NCBI GenBank assembly: GCA_019155205.2
Contig: JAHNZQ020000308.1
Coordinates: forward strand, 2,473,998 to 2,537,997
Direction: 5' to 3'
From: Gracilaria vermiculophylla
Taxonomy: Eukaryota; Rhodophyta; Florideophyceae; Gracilariales; Gracilariaceae
DNA: 64,000 nt
The position numbers and the translations under genes are program-made. Positions 33,747 to 43,973 of this stretch are shown one piece after another; within the stretch, counting starts at the first letter, position 1, and each line of letters starts with the position of its first letter. Below the pieces are notes generated by a model, which ran no database searches, had not been told where the DNA came from, and saw only the letters and a program-made list of their open reading frames with translations.

Positions 33747-34733
33747 ATGCTTAGAGAGCCTTGGTTAACCATGCGCGCCCACTCCGCTGAACTTAATCAC
33801 CGGCTTCTCAGCGCTCAACAGCGGGTCCATACCATAAAGATTCGTCTTCAAGCTCTTATCGCCGACCAGCTGTCGATAGCTTCTTCAAGTTCTCGTTCGT
33901 CCCCACCGCTTACCGCCTCTACTTCTTCGTCCAGTCATTCTCATCAATATGAATATGTCTCGTCTGGCAATAGCCCACTGCGACGCCGTAGGAGTTCTCG
34001 CTCTCCACACGCGCCCAAACGCGTACAAAATGTAACGCATCAGCGACATGAATCATCTCTGCGTTGCTGCTCTTCGCCGCTGCCCCAAACGGAGCGCCAT
34101 GTCTCATGCGGTATTCAAACCCATCAATCACACCAAGAAAACCCTCCTTCGTCTTGCATGAAGTCTTCTCATTCGTCGCCAGAGACCCCTCTTATAGTTG
34201 CACAAAACACGTCATGTTCTGCCTCAGCCCACTCAACGTCACAGACAGACACATCAATTGCATCCCGCTTATCTTCTCCGCCTATGTTACCGTCACTGTC
34301 ACCGCCACCCCCGTCTCCGCCTCCGCCTCCGCCTCCGCCTCCACCCCCGCCGCCTCCGCCTCTACCAAACATAGTTCAAAAAGTGTCGCCCAATCGCCGT
34401 GCTCCACCCCCGCCCCCGTCGGCTAGGAAATCCAATGAAGTCGCTGAGGAAAACGACTCGTCTTTTCCATCGCCTCAATTTCGTATTGAGAAGAAACTCG
34501 ATGCTTTGCACGCAGCTCTCACGACTGCGTTATCGTTGCTGCAGTCGCAACCGGCTGCTGTAGTCGATTCGTCTGGCGCGTCGGCTGACAGGCCTAGACC
34601 GCTGAAGAAGCAACCACCACCTGAGCATGCCGTAAAGGTTTTTGATGCTCGGCAGCAAATGCTGGAAGAGCTAAAGAAGAAAATTGGAAAGAGGCAAAAG
34701 GAAGCCGAGAGAGGCGCCATCGCGAATTACTAA
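33747..34733 (+). CDS. Proline-rich protein, possibly cytoskeletal; function unknown
   Basis: Single frame of 328 codons. The N-terminus is a short helix (LNHRLLSAQQRVHTIKIRLQ). A long Ser-rich disordered region follows, then a polyproline block at about residues 190-207 and a second (APPPPPSAR) near 221. The C-terminal 80 residues have a helix (FRIEKKLDALHAALTTALSLL) and end with DARQQMLEELKKKIGKRQ, an amphipathic basic stretch. Polyproline plus such a terminal helix is reminiscent of profilin- and actin-binding proteins. That is a weak inference and no named domain is certain. A second ATG at codon 9 is possible. Confidence 0.7.
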   Translation: MLREPWLTMRAHSAELNHRLLSAQQRVHTIKIRLQALIADQLSIASSSSRSSPPLTASTSSSSHSHQYEYVSSGNSPLRRRRSSRSPHAPKRVQNVTHQRHESSLRCCSSPLPQTERHVSCGIQTHQSHQENPPSSCMKSSHSSPETPLIVAQNTSCSASAHSTSQTDTSIASRLSSPPMLPSLSPPPPSPPPPPPPPPPPPPPPLPNIVQKVSPNRRAPPPPPSARKSNEVAEENDSSFPSPQFRIEKKLDALHAALTTALSLLQSQPAAVVDSSGASADRPRPLKKQPPPEHAVKVFDARQQMLEELKKKIGKRQKEAERGAIANY

Positions 34734-35503
34734 CCACTTCGTGTATATACCTTTACGTGTACTTCATTGTGAGGGGTGCGAGATGTGGGAAACGAACTTG
34801 ACCGTGCAAGCGGTCGGCCGCAATGGTGAAAAGTTAGGTAGTTGCCCGCCGCACATGTTATTTCGTCTGTAGCTTCAGAAGAGCCCTTGTAAAACAAAAA
34901 TCTAGAACTTTATCCAATGCTGAGATGCAAGCTGCATGTCTGCTGATCAAGACTTGTGCGAGAAGACGACTCGAAAAAAATATTAACGTCGGTGGCTTGC
35001 GCGATCTGCCTCTACGTGCCTGCCTTGCTCACATATTTTCTTCTGGGGTTGAAACAGTTTGGCGGTCGGCTATATCCAATGAAAGCCAGCACCAACGGCA
35101 TCACATATACCTTTTACCCCCGAGAACCAATGTTCACAAGCTGCGTCTCTCATGAGGATTCCGATCGAATCAGCAACGCTTGTACCCAAAATGGAAGTTG
35201 AAGCCCGTGGCATTTTACCATCCCGCTTGGTATGGCGAATCTCGGTTCTCTGCTCTGCAAAAAAAGCGTCGCGTATGATAGCTCAACGCTGCGGGAACGA
35301 TAACTCCGAGCTTCCTCATGGAATGTGACATGTCAGATGTGAATTCTGGGACGACATTGTCCACTGGAGCTGCTTAGAATCACAAGATCAGCTAATTGCA
35401 CAAAAAGAAGCTCAATCGCGAGATTCCAAACTTGTGACGTTAGATTATTTTAGGACCCCTTGTACCTTACTTGCTGCACAGTACCAAGGGCACTTTAGAC
35501 ACC
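34734..35503. other. Intergenic region
   Basis: Short frames only (up to 81 codons, no recognisable domain). It probably holds the 3' end of the upstream gene and the promoter of the gene at 35504. Confidence 0.5.
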
Positions 35504-36613
35504 ATGCTTTCGCACACCTTCAGACCTCACAAAATGTGGGTAACAAGTTTTTTTGGCAATCAAGTCGATGGAAAGGTACACTCGGAAACGAGAAATCCTT
35601 GGAAACGCGACTGTGCCTCCGAGACTGGTACAGTGACATGGATTTTCCCGCCTGTGTGCTCTAAACCTTTGCGTCGCTCACGTCAACCCGCAACGTCATG
35701 CTGTAAACAAGCTATCTTTCATCGAGAAGGTCGATGTTCTCGAAGATCTGTCCTTCTCTCAGTAGCGGCATCAATATCGTGGCTGCCTCTACGGGAAGTA
35801 TATGCCCTTTGTGGCGAGCCTGATCCATACTTCACCCACTTTGTGGATTGGCAAGAAGATTTTGCGACGTGCGGGAATCGTCAAATACACTACCGGATAA
35901 TAGGCTCCAAAAAGAAGGAGAAGAAATCCAAGAAATATCCTGTAGTGTACCTAGGGGACGCTGGTACTGCCATTGCTAGTGGAGAAACCCTAGAACTGCT
36001 AAGCGGGTCAGATCGACGTGTTCTATTCGTCGACCAGCTTGGAGTAGGTGAGTCACAAAGTCTGGATGCAGAACAAAAGCCCAAGTGGTCTGAGCTGGCC
36101 GGCGATGAAGTGTCATCCGTCCTGTTGAAGGCGGACATTGCAAGTAAAACCACGCGTACAAAGATTCATATTGTCGCAGTTGGATTCGGCATTGAAGTCG
36201 CGGATGTACTTTTGAAGCGTTCCGGCACTGGAAGTACGGGTTATCAAGTGGCATCAGTGGTTGCAGAAGGATGGTCTCTTCCCCAAAAAGCGAAAGACGT
36301 ATCGTTTAGCGCATTGCAGGGAGAGCGGGTTTGTGCCGCAGAGGGAGCGGACGGAGGCAACAGTGAAATCTTGCGAACGGTTTATGGGAATGGTACTTGG
36401 AACTCGGAACGTTCGTTGAAGGATATATCCGCATCCGTTCCTGTGTTGGCTTTACGAATGAAAGATTGGCCTTCTTTGAAATCACAAGAATCATCGATAA
36501 GACAAAGGGAACTGGATGGAAATGGGCGTATTCCACATTTAGCCGCCACAGACGAGTGTTTGCAAGAAATGAAGAGCTTCTTCGACGAGACTGAGGGGAT
36601 GGAAGCCAATTAA
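35504..36613 (+). CDS. Probable thylakoid-lumen alpha/beta-hydrolase-fold protein lacking the Ser nucleophile
   Basis: I chose ATG 35504 (369 aa); an upstream TTG at 35471 is in frame. Residues 1-75 are basic and hydroxylated like a plastid transit peptide. They are followed by RRSVLLSVAASISWLPLREVYA-type text at about 80-101, a twin-arginine signal with a hydrophobic core and a VYA cleavage site. That suggests Tat import into the thylakoid lumen. The mature part has alpha/beta-hydrolase features: VVYLGDAGTA, VLFVDQLGVGES (about 173-184), a nucleophile-elbow strand IHIVAVGFGIEVA (about 221-233) and a C-terminal IPHLA with a well-placed His. The elbow has Gly where Ser is expected, so it may be a noncatalytic homologue. 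The fold call is by eye. Confidence 0.7.
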   Translation: MLSHTFRPHKMWVTSFFGNQVDGKVHSETRNPWKRDCASETGTVTWIFPPVCSKPLRRSRQPATSCCKQAIFHREGRCSRRSVLLSVAASISWLPLREVYALCGEPDPYFTHFVDWQEDFATCGNRQIHYRIIGSKKKEKKSKKYPVVYLGDAGTAIASGETLELLSGSDRRVLFVDQLGVGESQSLDAEQKPKWSELAGDEVSSVLLKADIASKTTRTKIHIVAVGFGIEVADVLLKRSGTGSTGYQVASVVAEGWSLPQKAKDVSFSALQGERVCAAEGADGGNSEILRTVYGNGTWNSERSLKDISASVPVLALRMKDWPSLKSQESSIRQRELDGNGRIPHLAATDECLQEMKSFFDETEGMEAN

Positions 36614-37690
36614 GCATCATGAGAGCATCTTGTTGTTTGAGTTTCATGCTCCCAGTGATCAAGCTTCATTGTTGGATCGGAAAGTGCTCTATTGACAACA
36701 ACAGAAAGGAATATTTCTTGCCCACGTCTTCTATGAAGAATTGGTGCGTTTTCAGTGTGAATTAGTTCTAGAATCGCGCACAAGTTTCCTACCCTCATTG
36801 TCCAACGGCAGAGTAACTGAACACATTAGATATCTCTAGTGTGGACTCTATTTCATAATTGTTTTGAAGAACACGTGTTTCACGGGAGCGAACGTGTGTG
36901 TTCTTTGAGAGCGAGGGCTGTGATGGATTCCACGAAGATAGACGTGGCAGGGAACGAGAGCAGTTCAAACGGTACCGAAACGTATCTTCTGCCTTGGTGC
37001 TCAGAAACGAGTTAGGTTGTTGCTGTTTGCTCGACATGAAAGTTTTGCATCTCCTCTTCTCCCAAGAAGAAGCTTCTGTTTGCAACTCTTGCTGCGTCGG
37101 ATCATCGTTTCTATTCCTTGCGGTACTTTATAGATGCCATTATGCCGGATGAAAAGTGTACAGGACTTGTACTACAGGTATAACATATGTAATTCGAAAA
37201 GTATCATCATAGCCTTTGAAATAAGGTCCGCATCGCTCTGTGCTTTGTATACGCGAGCTCCGACACATCGCGCCTGGTACATACGACACTGCAGTTGAAA
37301 GGCTACAACACTGATGGAAACGCAAGAAGCTGTCCTGAGCAGTGCAAGGACTAATCTGCATGACAGGGTGGCAAGGATGGAAGGCTATTCGAGCAAGCAG
37401 TTGGAGATTGTAATATTCGGACTGCAATCGAAGTGAGATTCGTCGATTGTTCCACCTTTGACAGCTGTTCATTGCTGATATTGTTTTAGTTGGCTTGCAA
37501 AACAGTGTGCAGTGGTTTATCACTTTTGCGGTTGTGGTAAACTATCGCAGCGTAGAGCACAAGGCAGTTTGGAAAGAGTGGCCATAGTTAATTGACATGG
37601 AGCGAACTCGCTTGTGCAGAAAAAAAGTTGTGTAGAGTGAAAGCCTGAGCGCAGTTGAAGCAAGGAAGAAATGGTGAAAGTTGGTTCAAA
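36614..37690. other. Intergenic region
   Basis: No frame with recognisable content on either strand. The minus frame at 36662-36306 overlaps the hydrolase gene and is a shadow. Confidence 0.5.
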
Positions 37691-39313
37691 AGGATATTGT
37701 TTTTGCGTTTGGCTCGTTCAAGGGGATTGCGGGGTTGGGTTCTGTGTTTTGGGCGGCAGAACACTACGCCACTTTGACTGGGCGGTGCGCTGGACGACTT
37801 GGCGCCACAGGCGGGAGGAGACGGAGGGCGCAGGTCAGGGATTGGCTCGGGCGATGGCAATGCGCTGAACAAATTCGCCTGTCGACGGGTTGTTGGGATG
37901 CGGGGCAGCCTGTGCCAATGTACGCCTCGGAAAAGCACAGGCGCAAAAATATCACGCGGAGAGAACGGCGCAGCGGCAGCTGCGACGCAGCAGGCGCGCT
38001 GCGCGCGGCGCATGTGCGCGCGGGGCCAGCCGCCGATTGGGTCGCATTGCACCGGCCGCGGGGCGCGGTTGCGTGCGCGCGCGTGTGCGTGTGCGGCGTG
38101 CACACGTGGAACTGCGCGTGTGGGCCGCGGCGGCGCAGCATCGCGCGGGCGCGAGCGGGCGCGAGCGGGCGCGCGCGGGCGCGCGCGGTGTAACCGGCGT
38201 GCTTTCGCACGCGGGCGTGTTGGCGGCGCCAAGCGGCTCGCAGCGCCGCGTGCCATCGGTGGTGTTGCGCGACTCGCCGGCGGCTGGGAGGCACGCTGCT
38301 TACAGGCCGCGCGCGCCGACGGCGGGCGAGCGGCGGAGAAAACAAATCATCGGCGGCGGACCGCGGCGCGTTGGGCGAGCCGCGCAGCGAGCCGCGCAGT
38401 GATAGAAAAAGTAGAGTCGCCGCCAACGCGGAGTGCCATGGGTGGGGGGAACGCACGGCGCAGGCGGCCAAGGCTCCGCGGTGGAGGCTGCGGCGCCGAG
38501 CAGCGGCTGTGCTATCCAGGACACAAGTGCGATGTGAGGCAAACGTGCGCGCTCACGAGCTCGAGCGCTTGCGCACAGCAGTGGGGGCATTTGCGATACA
38601 CCATTCCTCCACCTCGACTCCGGAACGCCGTGAGTGTTGTGCAGCGAGATTGCGTGCCAACGGCATGGCCGCTTGGTCGCGCTCGAGGCACGCGACCGCT
38701 ACGGTGCGCACAGAATCCGAGTCTAGCCAGTGGACGGCCCCTGCAGCCAATGTGAGTGTGCATGTCGGTTAGAAGCGCGGCCGCAGCCGGCCGTGCCAGA
38801 TAGACACACCCGCGACATGAGGCTGCCACAGATGACCGTTTCTCGCAGCAACGGAGAGCTCCGTTGCCACAAACGCGAGCAGTGTGGCTCGCAGCCGAGT
38901 GCCGTGACGTGCAGACACCATCAGCCGGCAGAACCCCCCAGTAGTCGTCTAGACGTGCCTGAAAGCGTAGAGCGTAGCCGTGTGGTATGAGGCGACGTAC
39001 AACATTTCAAGGGGTGGTCTTTATTGTGCGGTGGGGGAGGGGGACGGGAGCGAAAGGACGAGAAGAAGAGAGTGTCGGAGGGGGTGCAGTGGGAGGGGGA
39101 AGCAGTTACAGAACGAGGACAATATGAAAGCGACGGCAGCGTACATACAGAGCGGACGCTGGCGCGGTGCGATAAACTGGGCGATGCCACACCACACCAC
39201 ACAGGCGCGAAAAACAGAGCGGTGCGCAGCAGCGCGCGCAAAAGCTGTCCACACACACACCTTGCAGCAAAATGCGACGAAGCGCGGCTGCGCATGCAGT
39301 GGCGGCTCCGGCG
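37691..39313. other. GC-rich low-complexity island without a supported gene
   Basis: Runs of GCGC and CGCG words and alternating purine-pyrimidine stretches (for example around 38070-38200). Long frames are open on several frames of both strands (for example plus 37799-38755, minus 38471-37764), which is expected from base composition. Their predicted proteins are Arg/Ala-rich with no domain. It may be a CpG-island-like promoter block shared by the flanking genes. Confidence 0.55.
38378..38399 (+). repeat. 12-bp repeat AGCCGCGCAGCG, about 1.8 copies
   Basis: Same core (AGCCGCGCAG) and same 12-bp spacing as at 33468-33500. Confidence 0.6.
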
Positions 39314-39832
39314 TCATAGACGGTTGACCTTGCTCGCTTTCACCGTGGGGTTGTCCTTCGCTAGCTGTTCACGCTGTCGCGCGCGGAAGTCGAAATCGCA
39401 GTCGTGTTGCTCGGCGTGTCGATGCTCGGAACAAAACGTGCGGTCGCAAACGCAGTTGAAGCCTAGGAAGCCTACCTTCTTGTTGCACTGGAAGCAGCGC
39501 CTTCTGTTTTTTTGCTCCGGGCGGGAGGCGGCGGGAGCGGAGGCGGCAGCTGCTGCGGCCGCGGCCGCGGCGACGACGGGCGAGACGACGGGCGGAGAGG
39601 AGGAGGGGGTGGGCGAGCGCTTCGAGGGGGGAGGCGAGGCGGGCCTCACATCGGACGCAGAGGCGGTTGCGGGCGCGGAGGCAGCGACGGAAGCCGGCGT
39701 GGGTGGGGGCTGAGCAGGCTGCGGTTCGGTGGCCAGGTGTTTCTTGTAGCAAGAGGAGCACATATTGCGTGTGGCGGGGGAGCCGAAAAAGCCGCAGTTC
39801 TTGACGCAAGGGGGGTTTCCGGTGGTAGACAT
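39314..39832 (-). CDS. A20/AN1 zinc-finger protein (stress-associated protein family)
   Basis: 172 aa from the ATG at 39832 (MSTTGNPPC). An upstream in-frame ATG at 39922 adds 30 residues that look like leader. The N-terminal A20 finger has Cys at 9, 13, 25 and 28 (C-x3-C-x11-C-x2-C). A Pro/Ala/Ser-rich linker with an alanine run follows. The C-terminal AN1 finger is complete (RCFQCNKKVGFLGFNC, then C-x4-C-x2-H-x5-H-x-C). A20 fingers bind ubiquitin, and plant proteins with this layout act in stress responses, some as ubiquitin ligases. It is the usual length for the family and has no intron. Confidence 0.93.
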   Translation of the reverse strand: MSTTGNPPCVKNCGFFGSPATRNMCSSCYKKHLATEPQPAQPPPTPASVAASAPATASASDVRPASPPPSKRSPTPSSSPPVVSPVVAAAAAAAAAASAPAASRPEQKNRRRCFQCNKKVGFLGFNCVCDRTFCSEHRHAEQHDCDFDFRARQREQLAKDNPTVKASKVNRL

Positions 39833-39919
39833 GGCAGCGGGGTAGATGGGGAACGGGAAAAGAGCGGCGGTGGAGGTATGCGGGAAGAGGGATGGACGGG
39901 GGCGGAAGGGCGCGGGCAA

Positions 39920-40080
39920 CAACGGCGGCGGTGGCAGTGGCGGCGGCGGCGGCGGCGGCGGGGGAGGCGGCGTCGGTGGCGGAGGCGGAGGCGGTGGCGG
40001 AGGCGGAGGCGGTGGCGGAGGCGGAGGCGGTGGCGGTGGCGCAGGTGGGGGGGGGGGTCGGGGGGGGGCGCGCGCACAAG
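39920..40080 (+). repeat. GGC/GGA-rich microsatellite
   Basis: Imperfect runs of GGCGGAGGCGGT-type units and G runs, just upstream of the A20/AN1 gene. It makes open frames of Gly, Ala or Arg on three frames, which are artefacts. Confidence 0.8.
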
Positions 40081-40247
40081 GGGGGGGCGAGAGGCTGGCA
40101 GGGCGGGCTGGAGGGCGCGCGCGGCTTTATACAGTGCGCGCTCACGAGCGCGCATTGCTGTGCTCCCAACGGCCGGCGCGCTCCACGTTGGCGTGCGCTT
40201 GCGCGGCACCATCGGCGGCTCTGGCTCCGCGTTCCTTGCTCCGCCCT

Positions 40248-42083
40248 CTACACAAAGTGCACGCCACACACGCTAACGCGCTCCGCGCGCGCCCGCAGCG
40301 GGAACACCGCCTCGCGCATGGCCGCCGTCGATGCGCGGCTGTCCCGCGACGTGCGGTCGATCAGCACTAGGCTCCGCAGCCGCGCGCACACGTGCGTCGC
40401 CCGCACCACCTCCACCAGCGTGTCCGCCTCCACCACCGCGCGCTCCGCCGCCGTGCGGAAGCCGAACGTCACGCTCACCTGCTCCAGACTCGTCGCGCAC
40501 GCTGCCATCGTCTGCGCAAACGCCGCCACGTCGATCTGTTGCCCCCCGATGTACAGCTCCCGCAGCCGTCGCGCGCTCTTCGCCAGCACGCGGAGCGCGC
40601 AGCTCGCCGCCGTCCGCTCCACCCCCCGCACGAAGAACGACAGCGATAGCGACTCCAGTCGCGCTGCCGTCGCCCGCAGTATGTTTTCCAGCGCTTGCTC
40701 CGTCAGCGTCGACGCACTATCCAGTCGCAGCTCCCGCAACTGCCCGCACCGTCGCCCAATCTCCCACAGGCTCTCATCGTGAGACAGCTGCGAGCGGTAC
40801 CGCAGCGTCCGAATCTGCTCGCCCAGGATGTCAATCACGTCCACGTTGTACGAGTGCGAAAACAGCGACGACCCATGCGAGACGGACAACTCCGCCTCTC
40901 GGCACTCATCGGCAATCACCATCAGGTCCGGGCGCAGAAGCTGGCTCTGTTCAAACTCCAACGTCTCTAACTGCGACCCGTAGCGTGCGCACAGCCGTGC
41001 GCACGCCATTCCGAGCGTCGGGCCGAGGTGGTAGAAGTGCAGCTGCGTAATGTCTGAGCAGTACCGCCCCACCTGCTCCAACAACGGCACTTCCTCCGTG
41101 TCCATGATCCAGAAGCGAGTCGCCCCCAGCGATAATCTTTTCAGCCCCGGCCCCACCCCCATCCACACGTTTGTCCAGTCATGGTCGAACATGCTTAAGC
41201 GGAGCGCCAGGCTCGTTACCGAACTGCAATGCGTCGCAATAGCGTGCAGCTGGCTCGTCGAGAGCGCCATTCCCGTCGCCCCTACCAGCTCCAGCTCGCG
41301 GAGCGTGCGCGAAGATGCCTCCAAGATCACCTCAAGTGGATACTGCGCGTTTACGTCACGAAGCGACAGCTTTCGCAGGTGCGTCACGCATTTTACGTAG
41401 CCGTCTATCCATGAATGATTCGGAAGGTTCTTAGTGATCACTAGCTCTCGAAGAACTGGGCCGGCCAGGCGCAGTACGTTGGAAAGGTGTCCGACATCCT
41501 GCGGGTTTCTCGCCTCAATCACCAGCCCATTCTGTGGAGGTGTATACAGCAGGTCTTCGCGAAAGCGCTCAGGCTTAGTGCGAATGGATACCATGCGTGC
41601 TTGGAACAAACTGAGAAAACGAGAATTTGTAAGCGCGAACGACATTGCGTTTCTGGTGTGAGTAAAGTTGTCCCACAATGGTTCTTTGGCTCGAGGCCGC
41701 GATGACAAGTACCGGAAGATCAAATCCACCACTTCGTTGGGTAGGTTCATCAACGTCACCCTCTCTCCAGCCTGAGGCGGGATGGGTGGTGCGATGGCAC
41801 TCCGAATGCTTGGAGAGAGTTGAAAGAAGGGCAGCCGAGGAATGGAGCTGAACCCAACATCCCGAAATGAAGAAGGTAGCGAGTCTGCAGCAAATTGTGT
41901 CGGCGGTGTTGCCGGGAAATAGGACTCCTGAGAACCTGTTCCAGTCTCATTGTCAACAGTTTGCAATCTTGTTTCGTTGGAATCACTCGTCGAATCTGAT
42001 GGAATAGTGCCAAGGTCACTATCGATAGAGAAAAGTTGAGGTAACTCCTCATCAGAAGCTACAGTGGAGGCATTAGAACTCAT
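40248..42083 (-). CDS. F-box protein with leucine-rich repeats
   Basis: 611 aa, single exon, start ATG 42083 (MSSNASTVAS). Residues 1-105 are acidic, Ser/Thr-rich and disordered. An F-box lies at about 111-160 (LMNLPNEVVDLIFRYLSS, then AMSFALTNSRFLSLF). The remainder holds irregular leucine-rich repeats, for example LRKLSLRDV, LRELELVGA, VTSLALRLS, LRELRLDSA, LESLSLSF and LEQVSVTF. Such proteins are substrate receptors of SCF ubiquitin ligases, the F-box binding SKP1 and the repeats binding the target. The C-terminal third is markedly GC-rich. Confidence 0.8.
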   Translation of the reverse strand: MSSNASTVASDEELPQLFSIDSDLGTIPSDSTSDSNETRLQTVDNETGTGSQESYFPATPPTQFAADSLPSSFRDVGFSSIPRLPFFQLSPSIRSAIAPPIPPQAGERVTLMNLPNEVVDLIFRYLSSRPRAKEPLWDNFTHTRNAMSFALTNSRFLSLFQARMVSIRTKPERFREDLLYTPPQNGLVIEARNPQDVGHLSNVLRLAGPVLRELVITKNLPNHSWIDGYVKCVTHLRKLSLRDVNAQYPLEVILEASSRTLRELELVGATGMALSTSQLHAIATHCSSVTSLALRLSMFDHDWTNVWMGVGPGLKRLSLGATRFWIMDTEEVPLLEQVGRYCSDITQLHFYHLGPTLGMACARLCARYGSQLETLEFEQSQLLRPDLMVIADECREAELSVSHGSSLFSHSYNVDVIDILGEQIRTLRYRSQLSHDESLWEIGRRCGQLRELRLDSASTLTEQALENILRATAARLESLSLSFFVRGVERTAASCALRVLAKSARRLRELYIGGQQIDVAAFAQTMAACATSLEQVSVTFGFRTAAERAVVEADTLVEVVRATHVCARLRSLVLIDRTSRDSRASTAAMREAVFPLRARAERVSVCGVHFV

Positions 42084-42494
42084 CGTGAAGCTTTACCGCC
42101 AAATTCTTCGAAAACGTTACTTGGGTTTGCTTGGTATTGTTTCGTTAGAATACTTTTCCAGTTCACGGGGCCGGCTTCTCTTTACATTGTCGACGTCATC
42201 TCTGAGTCAGGTTTTTTGTTAGTTTTATTGGCGCAGCAAATGAAAGGTTGCTTCGCTGGGATATGTTTGGCAAAGTATTCGAGCCTGTGTGAATCGAGCC
42301 TGTGTGAACTGTACGTATGGAGGGAACGCGAGTTGGACTGTTTTGCGTTGGGGTTGTGCATTCGCTGCCTCCAAGGTTGTGAGGGGCCATGTCGAGTGAA
42401 GTGCAATCGCAATCATGTTCGGCTTGAGAGCGAGTCTTACAAGCGTTGTGAATCTCAAAACCCAGCACCAATTGCAGAACAAAAGCGATTATAA
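42084..42494. other. Intergenic region
   Basis: Presumed promoter region of the F-box gene. No gene seen. Confidence 0.5.
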
Positions 42495-43040
42495 GCGGGA
42501 TGGCATCAATGTTTCGTGCATTTTAACGTGCATCTGGTCCCGCCCCTGCCTCCCGACCGGCTGGATTCTATTGCAACGAAGGGCAGAGATGCTTGTTGGC
42601 AGTGCTTTGGCCCGAAGCATCTTTCAGGCGACCGCGGCATCCAAGAACTGTGCCAAGAGGATTGTCGAGCTGGTTTTTCATAAACTCTTCAGCAGACAAG
42701 AATTTTCGGCGCTGTACAACCCCAATGCATTCGGACTAAAGATGTATATGTGCAAGGCCTCGACGGTGATTTCCATACATGCCCTTGCACATTGCACAAA
42801 CAAGGTGGTTGATCGTGTTCTTTCGAAGACTATGAAGCATTACATGCCCGTCGAACAGAGGCAGATGGGCTAATGCGAGGAATTGTGGAGTCCTCTGGTT
42901 TCGAAGGTCGACAAATCCACTCCGAACATCAAGGCTGTGACTGCGAAGGTCACATTGATTTGAGCGTTCGATGCCCCTCGTGCGTCCGCCGGAGTATTTA
43001 TGAACGGAGCGTGTGCACGTATGGACTGCATTTCATTTAG
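42495..43040 (+). pseudogene. Cys-rich frame with two stops, possible decayed gene
   Basis: One frame of 182 codons broken by TAA at 42681 and TGA at 42810 contains closely spaced Cys and His (CWQCFGPKHL, LCQEDC, TCPCTLH, GCDCEGH, RCPSC), ending at TAG 43038. The Cys spacing looks like a metal-binding protein, but I recognise no family. A different, uninterrupted frame (42415-42873, 152 codons) overlaps and has no features. Which frame, if either, was coding is unsettled. Confidence 0.3.
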
Positions 43041-43466
43041 TCAGCAACCGGAGTACGATTGGAGTAAATTTGGAGTCAAGGAATTTTTGAAACGTGAAAT
43101 GCGTGGATGAAACTGGGCATGTCCGCCAATCGTATTGAGCTCTGATTCCTCCATTGTTCGCAACAGATTAAAGTAGCAGGCGTTGTCCGCATGTAGCCTT
43201 ACACTTGTTACGAGGGGTCACATATACCGCAATGCGAGGAGGTTTCACTTCGGCAGAAGAGCAGAACATTCAAGTTTTATACCTTTCTGCCATATATGCA
43301 TCATTGTCTATGCCTTTCTTGAATTGATGTGGCACACTGAAAGAATGTAGATCTTTTCACACCACTCAAGAAGCCGATCACTTTGCACCAATGTACACAG
43401 TAACTTCTTCAACGGTGCAAAAGGCGGTTTCAAGAATCTGTATTCGAAGTCAGGTTTAAGATTTTT
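43041..43466. other. Intergenic region
   Basis: No gene or repeat recognised. Confidence 0.5.
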
Positions 43467-43973
43467 CTATGCGATACAATCAATATCAACGCAATAATAG
43501 CAGATGATTCCAACATGAAACAGAGTTGCAAAAGCGATGGCAATGGTGGCTAATGCGTAGGCGATCTTGCTCGGCCCAAACTCGACAATGTGACGTATCG
43601 ATGACAGCCTAGCCGCTGCCGGATTCCCTTGACTGAGTAATATGACGCATCTACTGTTTATAGATTCCCAATTCCTTTCTGTAACTCCCATCAATCTTAA
43701 TTTTTGCAAAGCTGAAGTCTCTGCCTCGCTTGATCGAAGCAGAGAGACAATCGCCAGAGGATATGGAACAATTGGAATGAAACACGATGCTAAAGCGGCC
43801 ACTCCCAGCCTCTCTGAGAAAGATCGCAGGGGTGTCGCTTTTTCAAAGTGTTTTTCCGATAAAGAGCGGAAAAGCGCGCATGCTTCACGGTCATACTGCT
43901 TTGCAGTCAACTTTGAGTTCAAGCCGTGAACTTGCACAGTCAACAACAAAAGCCAGAATACGACCAGACGCAT
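43467..43973 (-). CDS. Small secretory-pathway membrane protein, paralogue 1, function unknown
   Basis: 168 aa from ATG 43973, chosen because it starts a clean signal peptide (MRLVVFWLLLLTVQVHG); an upstream ATG at 44099 adds 42 residues ahead of it. The mature part has a short polar segment with one Cys (ACALFRSL), a membrane helix (LGVAALASCFIPIVPYPLAI), a loop with LRLMGVTERNWESINSRC, and a C-terminal membrane helix (IAYALATIAIAFATLF). It is similar in plan and in short motifs to 45665-46207, so the two are probably an old duplication. No known family recognised. Confidence 0.65.
   Translation of the reverse strand: MRLVVFWLLLLTVQVHGLNSKLTAKQYDREACALFRSLSEKHFEKATPLRSFSERLGVAALASCFIPIVPYPLAIVSLLRSSEAETSALQKLRLMGVTERNWESINSRCVILLSQGNPAAARLSSIRHIVEFGPSKIAYALATIAIAFATLFHVGIICYYCVDIDCIA

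Noticed and set aside
36306..36662. 118-codon minus frame
   Set aside because: Opposite the C-terminal part of the hydrolase-like gene, a shadow.
37799..38755. 318-codon plus frame and overlapping minus frames in the GC island
   Set aside because: Arg/Ala/Gly-rich products open on several frames at once, as expected from GC composition; no domain.
39369..40269. Long frames across the A20/AN1 gene and the GGC repeat on other frames
   Set aside because: Shadows of the real gene and of the microsatellite; no domain in them.
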